Below, one piece after another: positions 55,626 through 64,000 of a stretch of DNA of 64,000 nucleotides. A program made the translations under genes and the position numbers. The notes under the pieces were generated by a model that made no database searches, was not told the DNA's origin, and saw nothing but the letters and a program-made list of their open reading frames with translations. Positions within the stretch are counted from its first letter, which is position 1. Each line of letters begins with the position of its first letter. The stretch is from Macrophomina tecta (lineage: Eukaryota > Ascomycota > Dothideomycetes > Botryosphaeriales > Botryosphaeriaceae): positions 1,612,001 to 1,676,000 of the forward strand of contig JAKSGN010000043.1 of the NCBI GenBank assembly GCA_024180945.1, in the 5' to 3' direction.

Positions 55626-58600
55626 GGTTCAGTAAGCGTCGAAGCGTCGGGTCGTCGCTAGGGCGCGACGGCAACGGATGAGGGAGCGGCGGAGAGGAGG
55701 CAGCAGCGCAGGCGAGTGCAGGCGTGCGGGCGTGGGTGTTGAGTAGGTGAAGGACGGCGGGGAGGCGGACGCTGGGAGCGAATTGCGGGTGCAGGAGGGA
55801 GGAAGGTGACAAAGACGTGCGACGGAGAGAAGAGCTCCAGCGGCGGTCCCTATGACGTTCGACCAGGAAGGTGGGACTTAGGCGAACGCCCGAGGAGAAT
55901 GACATCGACAAGGACCGGAAAGCACCCTCGCTGGCCTCAGGCTTGCTTGGGCCGGCCCAGCCAGCCAATCGCCCCGCGTCTCCGGACGTCAACATCGCCC
56001 TTGTCTCTCTCGAGCACGCTGCTGCGCGGGCGGCCCGCAGGCTGGATCGGACAGGGCATCGGGCAAGGAAAATGCGCTCACCTCGATCATCGGCATCGTC
56101 GCCAAATTACTCTCCGTTTCACGCGGCGGCTTGCTGGAATGGGTGCTGCAGGCTTGGCCGCTCGATGACGCAGCGCGTTTCTGCTGGCTTGGAGGAACGC
56201 GACCGAGGCGGGCTGGCGGCGAACAGAGTCAGGCGAGAGACGACGACCTTTGCGCGGTGAGGCTCCCCGGGGGCCGTGAGTATTTGGGTCTATGTCCGGC
56301 ACACAGCGGCAAGGAAGAGGTCATTCGTCAACAGCATTTTACGCAGCAGGCGTCCAGGGTCGCCTCTAAGGCACGGCCACTAGCAACGCGCAGCAGGCCT
56401 CTGCCCAGCTGGCTGCGACGCCACGCACCGGTGTGGCCTGGCTGGAGGGGCTGGGCGCCGGCTGCGTTCATGCTTGCCGCTTGCCGTTGGCCGAGCTGCT
56501 GCTCCGACGGCCTCTCAGCCTCTGTTGCCCCCTCAGCCTGGGAGGACCGCACGCTGCTGCGCGCCGGCGGCCCGCGACTCGCTCGAGCGCGCATGACTGC
56601 ACTTTCGAGTTATGGGCACGCAGCGATTCATCTCCACAGATCACCACGAACGCTGCAGGGTCTGAAGCCCGGCCGTTGGTCCCCCCCCCCCCCCGATGAC
56701 GTAGCCAGATACGAAATCGTGCATTGGAGCCCGGCCAGGCGCTCCTTGATGCGCCTGCATTGCGTCTGCGGTAGCCTACCCGATGCCATGAAACGCTCTG
56801 CTTTGGGCTCCTGCGACACCAGCTGACGATATCTCATCTGAAATGTTCCGCCTTCAGACGCCCACTGGACGCATGCGGAGCGGATGCGAGCCGTCCTTCG
56901 CCTGCAGTCACGTCAGTAAGCGTGGAAGCCACGCCTAGCGCCGGCTGGTGCTGCTGCTGGTCTCACGGCTCGCCATCGCCAGTCGCCTGCTGCTTCGTGC
57001 TGCTGCTGTCTTCTCGTGTCTTCCCTCCCACAGCAGCGCGCAAGTGATGACGCTGCGCCAGAGGCCGGTGGCTGGAGAGAGCACAGCTCGGACCGACTTG
57101 GCCCATTTCCTGGCAATTGGGACGGACGGGCACTATTCTCGGCTGTGGAGCCTGCTGCCTTTCATCATATCAATATACCCCAGAGCAGGGCGGCACACGC
57201 GAGCTTGACGTGCAGCCTGATTGTTGAGCCGGCTCCCTGCCTGTGACGCAAAGTCCGGCTCTTTCTCCCGTCGCGTCAGAGCACGAAATGACCATCGCTG
57301 GCATCCCTCATGGGCCCGCACGTCGCAGATCGTTTTTGGTCTCTAGCAATAGCAACGTGCCAGGACCAGGCAGCTGGGGCCGGCCTGCGGTGCATGTCAT
57401 CAAGAACGTTGCTGCGCGCAGGAATGGCAGGCCAACCATGAAGGGATGCGCTCTGTCGCACATGGTATGTCATCTTTGGTGAGTTCTCCATCTTCCGAGC
57501 CCCCACCATCACCGCCTGGTCGGATGTTATGCTCACAATAAAGCTTTGGATTGTCGCATGGGTCGGATGCCACATGGCCTGGGAGAGACCGAGGTCTTAG
57601 CCCTATTCCAGGATCCGCTGTTTCGCCCTTGCCTTTGAACCACTCTGCCAGTTTCAGCCCACATCACTAGAGTAGGAAAGCTGTTTGCCGGCTCACCGTG
57701 ATCCTCGGGCTCAAGTCTCTTCTCGTTGCGATCGCATGCACAGCGCGTGCTCTTGCTTGTTCCCTTTGGCCAACACGACAACACGGGCAGCCAAGGCATG
57801 ACGTTTCTGGGAAGTAAGTACGGATAAGTTCTCTGGATGACCCTTGCATTGATGTTTGTTTGTTCCCACTAAGACCTGCCGTTGATGAAATAATCCCCGT
57901 TTGCTGTCAGAAACATTTGGCATGTCATGCCGCTCCAGGCCATTGGACCCTCGAATGGGTGCTCCTCTCTGTTGCTGAACACAAGGTTTTGTCACTGGAG
58001 CTGATGGTGTTGGTCACTGACGGAGCCAGTCGCTTTGGGGTGACATGGGTCGTCTGGGCGGCGGGTATGAGCATGACTCGACATAAGCACACTTTCAGCA
58101 GTGTTCTTAACGCGTCTAGCCTCCCCTGGTCAGACGACATGCACCAAAGCCTGACAATGGTCGCAGACAACCCCCGGTAGAGGGCCAAGTTTGTTATCAT
58201 CATGCGCGGAAAGACGTCCGTCGTCCTATTCGATTGGGGTGTGGAATGCTGCAGCTTCGGCTTGGCAATAGTGTCGGAGGCGGGCGGAGGGAAAGATGAG
58301 GCCCCATCCAGACCCTGAAGACGAGTCGAGACATCCCTGCCAGGCGAGTCATTGCCTGCGAACCACCTATTGCATGCACAATATCTCGAAACCAGAACCC
58401 TGGATACTTAGCGGAGCTGGCCGCAATACGCTCACTTAGGCCACGGAGCCGAAGAATACACAGGTCTCTACGAGTGGCCGGCTCCACAACAACGACACAG
58501 GAAAGAATGGGAGGGACCCGCTGAATTGGGCGGAAGCTGCCGCACGTCCCCGCTGCTGGCTTCGGGCTCGAGTGGCCTGAGCTAAGGAGGAGCTATGGCC

Positions 58601-59013
58601 TCCTCCACTGTCGCCGTTTCTGTGGCCGTCTCCACCAACCCCAGACCCAAATGCCACTCGGCAGGGGCATTGCACTTATTCAGTTCTCCGAGGCCTCTTT
58701 TCATGGCAGCTAGACTTTGCTCTCGCGCGTTTACAAATGTGCGCAGGTCAAATCACGCCCAAGGCTAGGGCATGCTCCCGATCGCATCGAGTGAGTCTGC
58801 GCCGCAAAGGCGGAATTGGCTCGCCCGTTATTCGCTGGCAGGAGCCACTGTGACCCGCATCGCGACTTCCGCGAAGCCACCACATGCAGTAGCGTCGCCG
58901 AAAGCAAATCCTTAAACCCCGTACCCATACAAAACTCCTTCGACAACGCACCCCTCTGACCTACGGCACCCTGATCCCTCCCGTTCCCGCCTGCCCCGCC
59001 ATTGCTGGCAACC
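55626..59013. other. 3.4-kb gene-free GC-rich island
   Basis: Upstream of two divergent genes. It is strongly GC-rich up to about 57.3 kb and more balanced afterwards, with C14 at 56681-56694. Open frames appear on both strands but have no consistent splice structure, domain or signal peptide. Confidence 0.5.
56681..56694. repeat. C14 homopolymer
   Basis: Fourteen consecutive C. This is the second C homopolymer of this size in the window. Confidence 0.9.
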
Positions 59014-60912
59014 ATGGACCCCGCCACGGTTGCATACCCGTTGATGCTGTTGCACTCGTTACGCGAGGCCACGCTCTTGGAGCTGTCAATCTACCTAGTC
59101 CTGCTATGGATCGTGTACGCTATTTCGCTCGTCACCTACCGGCTCTATTTCCATCCATTGGCACATTTTCCGGGCCGGAAATTCGCTGCCGCTACCCTCT
59201 GGTACGAGTTCTACTACGATGTCGTCCAGCCGGGTCTGTATTACCGGGAGGTGTCCAAGATGCATGATGAGTTCGGTAAGCATGTGAGCCACTTCTGCGC
59301 CCCTGGCATACTGACGGAATTTTCACAGGCCCAGTGATCCGCATATCTCCCAACGAACTTCACCTGAATCACCATTCGCTCTGGGAACCTATCTACACGG
59401 CCAAGAACGACAAGTACGCCTTCGGCATCAATGGCATTGGCCTTCCGGATGCCACCGTCGGAACAGTCCCCCATGAACTGTGGAAGAAACGCCGCGCCGC
59501 TCTGTCTCCATTCTTTTCTCGGCGAAGCGTCGAGAAATTCGGCCATGTCGTGTACGATAATCTTGCGATCTTCCTGGCGCGCCTGAAAAATGCAAAGGAA
59601 AGACGCGCGGCCATGATTAAGCGCGCAGAAAGGGGAGACAATGAAGCGAGGAAAGCGCTTGAGCTTGAAGACGAGGACAATGCCGGTGTCCTTGAAATGG
59701 GCGCACTGTGGCACCAACTTGCTGTCGACGTCGTTTCGGAATATGCATTTGCCCACTCCTATGGACTTGTCAGGGATAAGGAGAGGGGTCAGCAGTGGGT
59801 GACGATGCTCCGATACGTCATGGCAAACTCGCAGATGTACAAGCACTTCCCATTCCTGCTTAGAATTCGCGACGTGTTCGCAATTCTGCCTGACAGATTG
59901 GTTGCCCATCTAGCAGGTGAAGGCATGCTCATGGCCGCGAAGCTTCAAGACAATATGCGGACCCAGATCATCGCCATCCGTGACGGAACCGCGGAAGGCG
60001 ATGAGCTCCGGTATAAAAGTCACCCAACGATCTTTCACGAGCTGCTACAGTCCTCCTCAATTCCTGACTCTGAGAAACGGATCGATCGAATCTGGCAAGA
60101 CGGCCAGAGCGTCATTGTTGGCGGCTCCGAGACCGTCGCTAAGGTCCTGACGCACATTACTTTTCATTTGCTCGATCAGCCTCGAGTTCTGACCAGATTA
60201 CGGGAAGAGCTTGAATCTGGTGGATTCATGACGGCAGAAATGAAGACCAATAACCAGACGCCTCAATGGCAAGACCTTGAGCGCTGCTCTTATCTGGCTG
60301 CAGTCGTCATCGAAGGTCTACGTGTCAGCTTGCCAGCTGTTCAACGTATGAATCGCGTCTTGCCGAATCAGTGGCGCGTGTTCTGCGTGCCTGATCATAT
60401 ACGGAGAGATCCCAAGACTGGTCAGCCTATGATCAGAGAGGTCCGCATTCCACCCGGAACACCTGTGTCCATGTCACCACACCTGCTCCACTTCGACCCG
60501 AGTATCTTCCCCGAACCTCACGTCTTCAGGCCTGAGAGATGGCTGGAGAAAGAAGCGGGAAAGCTGGGACAAGGCGTGGACCCAGTGAGCGTAACTGGCA
60601 CGAACGCTGCCAGGGGCGGGAAAAGTCTGTCAAAGTACCTTGCATCATTCGGTTACGGAACTAGGATCTGTGTGGGCATGAAGTACATCGCCATGCATCT
60701 CTCTTAAAGCTGCCCTGCTAATTAAATCGTCTAATAGTCTAGCCTACGCGGAGCTGCACACGCTTGTTGCTCTACTCTTCGGCCCGTATACTTCTCACGA
60801 TCTGCAGTTTAAGCTGTACAAGACACAACACAAAGACATTGAGTTCGCACACGATCATGTCGTTGGCGCCCCCCGAATTGGCACGAAAGGATGCAGGGTT
60901 GTTGTTGAGTAA
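59014..60912 (+). CDS. cytochrome P450 monooxygenase
   Basis: Exons 59014-59275, 59329-60682 and 60738-60912 encode 596 residues, somewhat long for a fungal P450. A membrane anchor (ELSIYLVLLWIVYAISLVTY) is followed by the Pro-rich hinge YFHPLAHFPGRKFAAAT. The I-helix has GGSETVAKVL, the K-helix EGLRVS, then FRPERWLEKE and the heme-binding FGYGTRICVGM with Cys535. Splicing the last intron (GTACAT...CTAATAG, 55 bp) restores MNLAYAELHTLVALLF; without it the frame stops shortly after the heme loop. A charged insert of about 40 residues (KNAKERRAAMIKRAERGDNE) lies after the B-C region. P450s are ER-bound and oxidise small molecules with a reductase partner. The N-terminal half resembles trichothecene-type fungal P450 clans, but no family is assigned. 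Confidence 0.92.
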
Positions 60913-61514
60913 ACAGCGCCAGACAACTGCTGTTTTTCGTATGGCTTGCGACGACTTCTTATCTATTCTCGTACCTGACGGGACCTCGGCTGGAGAAAGA
61001 GCCCGGAAATGGGAAGCTCATGTTGCTTCGCGTAAGTATGGTTATAGTCCAAGAGCTGTGTGACTCGGAAGAGGTCGGCCTTTGGGTTCTGCGCCCTGAG
61101 TTCCGCGTCTTACTGATAACACAGTAGAATTCCGCGGCTGACTTATTACTCCATGACAAAGCACAGCGAGTGGAGCCGGGTATTTTTGTCCGTGACGCCA
61201 GCTATATAACGCAAAGGATGATGGTAAAGCAATCACCTCGCGGATCGGGTCTAGCGCGGCGGGGTTATTTGTAAGACAGTGCGACAGACACTCCACGAGC
61301 TGTCCCGATATCACGACATCGATAGGTGCTGACATGCAGCGAGACTCGAATGGCGCCATTCTCAAGACACTAAATCCATCGCTAAATTGTGACATTGTTG
61401 CTTAGAAATGCAAAAGTTCGATTGACCAATATATGTATGTATAAAGGTGCTGTGACAGGAGAAGGTAGAGGACCAACTTACCACGACTGCTATACCCAAA
61501 CAACTCTGATCAAA
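60913..61514. promoter_or_regulatory. intergenic with TATA boxes before the dehydrogenase
   Basis: TATAAA at 61440-61445 lies 70 bp upstream of the start, with CCAAT at 61426-61430 just before it. A second TATATAA is at 61203-61209. These suggest an inducible promoter for the gene at 61515. Confidence 0.5.
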
Positions 61515-62704
61515 ATGGCTGTTGAAGAGGCAAACATTGCGTGGGCCATTGTGAGCGCCTCCAAGCTCGCCCAAAAGTCTCTGCCAGTCCCTACCCCGGG
61601 CCCGAACCAGGCACTTATTCGTATCACGGCGGTCGCGCTCAACTTCCGTGATCACCTCATCTTGCACCACAACCCGGCCTACCCTCTGAAGGCTGCCGCT
61701 GGGCTCATTGCTTGTAGCGACGGTGCCGGGAAGATCGCCGCCGCTGGTCCGTCGTCCAAGTGGAGCAACCGCATCGGCACAAGCGTGATCGTCCATATCA
61801 GCACGTGGCTGGATGGCGATTTCTGTGACAACTACAGGCTTGAGTCTAGCCTGGGTGGCGGAGACGTCAATGGTACATTGACACGCTACCTCGTGCTGGA
61901 CGACGAGAGAATCCTGGAGGCACCCCGAGGCCTTAACGATGCGGAATCTGCTTCCCTGGTGACGGCGGGGCTGACGGCTTATAATGCGCTTTTTGAAGCC
62001 CCAGGCGGCTTTGCGAAGCCGGCGAAAGGCGTGACCGTGTTGACGCAGGGAACGGGGGGAGTGAGCTGCTTTGCCATCCAGGTGAGGTGCACTTTCTTTT
62101 GAGTGGGAGTCCCCTCCCACACATTTCTTCTCGGCTTTCTTTCTCGCATGACTACTTCGACTGACTCGCTCTCAGATGGCAGCGGCGGCAGGCGCCACAG
62201 TGATTGCTACATCATCGACGGACGCGAAGCTTGAGATAGCCAAGAAGCTTGGGGCGACGCACGTCGTCAACTACCGCAAGACGCCTGGATGGGCTGATGA
62301 GGTTCTTCGCATCACCAACGGGCGCGGAGTTGACCATGTGATCGAGGTCGGAGGGTCTGCTACGATCGAAGAGTCTCTGCGGAGCACCCGACCGGGAGGG
62401 CTGGTGTCAGTCATGGGCATCCTCACAGAAGCGAAGCAGACGGATCTCATCCCACTGATTCTCTACGGAGCAAAGACGAGTAAGCCTATCGAGCAAGCGC
62501 GAATGACGTGTGCTGACGATGGATTCAGTTAGAGGAATTCTCGGGGCGGGCAGCAAGGCGATGAATGAACGGTTCGTCGAGTTCGTGGAGAAGCATCAGA
62601 TCCATCCGGTGGTGGCGAAGGTATACGAGTTCGAGCAGGCGGAAGAGGCATTTGCCAGGCTGGAGAAGCAGAGCGAGATTGGGAAGATCGTTATCAAGGT
62701 GTGA
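61515..62704 (+). CDS. zinc-family (MDR) alcohol dehydrogenase / quinone oxidoreductase-like
   Basis: Exons 61515-62081, 62176-62479 and 62529-62704 encode 348 residues. The GroES-like half has PGPNQALIRITAVALNFRDH and a GLIACSDGAGKIAAAGPSS stretch. The nucleotide-binding half has VLTQGTGGVSCFAIQ and KLGATHVVNYRKTPGWADEV, then GRGVDHVIEVGGSATIEESL. The catalytic-zinc Cys/His pattern of classical alcohol dehydrogenases is not evident, so it may be a zinc-free member. Such enzymes use NAD(P)H to reduce or oxidise alcohols, aldehydes or enones. It follows the P450 by 600 bp in the same direction, fitting a joint oxidation pathway (inference). Confidence 0.9.
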
Positions 62705-63396
62705 ATCAAGCGAGGGCAGTCCCAAAGACAAGACAGGACACGAATGAGAAATCGAACGACTGTTGCACGAGGGCGAAGTGATCTGCAGCCGCGCACAAAT
62801 AAGACGATGGGCGGGCAGGCGGCACGAAGACGGGCGGGCCGCGAGCGGTAAACTCAGTTACCGGAACGTCGGCAAGCAAGTCGACGACTTCGGCTGCGGC
62901 TGCGTTGACCCCCGCGGCCATGCTTCTCCTCACAGCTCCCCTGCTCACTGGCTGCTCTCACGGCAGCCCGCCAGGCCAGCATGCCCGGCCCAGCGTCATC
63001 GGCAGCCGAGCGGGGTGTGCTTAGTAGCGAGCACCAGGTGGGGACGCCCGCGGGGCATCATGGGGCCAGGGGCATGCCACCCGCATTTGCGCGCGAGCTG
63101 CAGCTGTGCGCGGCCATTGGAGGCCATTCCTTACCCGCCTCGCTCTTTTGCCCATCCCCACGGCGTTAAGCCCTTCGGCTCGGCTCCTTAAGACCGTCCA
63201 CCACCCCTCCGCCTGTCCTTTGTTTCCACCAGATGTACATGCCACTCCCGACCATGTTTGCCCGTGCCAGCTCCGTCTGCTCATATTCCTACTTTTCGGC
63301 CCCCCAGCGCAAGTGGTCCAATCGCCACCACCAGCCTGCCCAGGAGCCGCCTGCTCCAGCCGAGGGAGGTCCTTTCCCCCGGACCCAGCATTCAAC
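62705..63396. other. intergenic before the MFS transporter
   Basis: 692 bp, GC-rich in the middle. No gene was recognised; it is the presumed promoter of the transporter. Confidence 0.45.
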
Positions 63397-64000
63397 ATGG
63401 GCGCCGTGCTGCCTGAGCAAAATGATGTCGTCGAGCTAGCAGCTGAAGAGGGCCATGACGCCGACATACCCACCAACATTGGGGTCTACAACAGCTCTGG
63501 GAAGCATTCCCCCCACGCGTTGCCCTCCGCATTGGGCAAGGACGTCGACCTGGAGAAAAGCGAAGCCTCTGTCCGCACTTCAATCGACGACCAGGAGGGA
63601 TGTGCTCAGCCCCTGCAGGATCCCAACATCGTGGATTGGGACAGCCCAGACGATCCAGAGAACCCCATGAACTGGCCAAAGGCCAAGAAATGGGGCGCCA
63701 TCTGCATCGTCTCCTCCATTACCTTCCTCATCCCCCTCGGCTCCTCGATGTTTGCTCCAGGCGTCCCTGACCTGATGGCCGAGTTCCACTCTGATAGCGA
63801 GCTGCTCTCCGGCTTCGTTGTTTCAGTCTATGTCCTCGGCTTTGCTGTCGGTCCTCTGATTATCGCTCCTCTATCTGAGATGTATGGAAGGTTGCCGCTG
63901 TATCACACATGCAACATTCTTTTCATCATTTTCAACGTAGCCTGCGCTTTATCCACCAGTCTCAGCATGCTCATTGCCTTTCGATTCCTTGCTGGCTGTG
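63397..64000 (+). CDS. MFS drug:H+ antiporter (DHA1-type), N-terminal part
   Basis: An open frame from the ATG at 63397 runs past the window end, giving the first 201 residues. The hydrophilic N-terminal tail carries the family signature [16 protein letters not shown] just before helix 1. Helices follow: [20 protein letters not shown], and [20 protein letters not shown] ending with the MFS loop LSEMYGRLP. This is the pattern of the DHA1 multidrug and toxin efflux group in the plasma membrane. It is co-oriented with the P450 and the dehydrogenase and could export a product made by them. The 3' end lies outside the window. Confidence 0.93.
   Translation, partial: MGAVLPEQNDVVELAAEEGHDADIPTNIGVYNSSGKHSPHALPSALGKDVDLEKSEASVRTSIDDQEGCAQPLQDPNIVDWDSPDDPENPMNWPKAKKWGAICIVSSITFLIPLGSSMFAPGVPDLMAEFHSDSELLSGFVVSVYVLGFAVGPLIIAPLSEMYGRLPLYHTCNILFIIFNVACALSTSLSMLIAFRFLAGC

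Noticed and set aside
1..64000. CRISPR arrays, phage or bacterial operons
   Set aside because: No regularly spaced repeats, and the genes are eukaryotic with spliceosomal introns.

Overview
This window comes from the nuclear genome of a filamentous ascomycete (Pezizomycotina), most likely a Dothideomycete by overall feel; the class is a guess. Almost every gene can be spliced with short introns of 47-72 bp that have GTRNGT donors, CTAAC/CTGAC-like branch sites and YAG acceptors. The gene set is typical: an RPD3 deacetylase with a long tail, a Spa2-type polarity protein, a DUF3405 protein, a vacuolar alkaline phosphatase and an NCS1 permease. Exon coordinates were derived by hand, and each spliced reading frame was checked to be a multiple of three.

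Layout. 1-1.8 kb holds the edge of a possible gene on the minus strand and a split tRNA-Pro(UGG). 1.8-13 kb is a housekeeping block: RPN11 (-), RPD3-type HDAC (+), an F-box/2EXR-like protein (-), a D-2-hydroxyacid dehydrogenase (+), cytosolic Phe-tRNA synthetase alpha (-) and a Tim17/22-like protein (+). 13-22 kb holds a DUF3405 type II membrane protein, a tiny repeat protein and a SET/MYND-like protein, all on the minus strand. 22-33 kb is accessory and decayed: a flavin monooxygenase pseudogene interrupted by a LINE-like fragment, a Dal5-type transporter pseudogene split by a complete hAT transposon with a perfect 8-bp target duplication, and an M19 dipeptidase pseudogene. 33-53 kb returns to working genes: a small secreted protein, alkaline phosphatase, Pol III subunit RPC34, a purine/cytosine permease, Spa2, an ING/PHD protein, and a second class I HDAC of HOS2 type. 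53-56 kb is an RCK2/Srk1-like kinase. 59-64 kb is a co-oriented P450, a zinc-family alcohol dehydrogenase and an MFS drug transporter cut by the window edge, possibly the start of a metabolic cluster.

Functional themes. Chromatin control is prominent, with RPD3, HOS2, an ING reader and a SET protein. Protein turnover, tRNA charging and Pol III transcription supply the housekeeping part. The most unusual feature is the tRNA-Pro gene. Its acceptor stem, D arm and anticodon arm become consistent only after removing both a normal 15-nt anticodon intron and a 54-bp insert that has the donor, branch site and acceptor of a spliceosomal intron. Long gene-free GC-rich islands with C homopolymers lie at 17.7-19.2, 39.4-40.9 and 55.7-58.7 kb.
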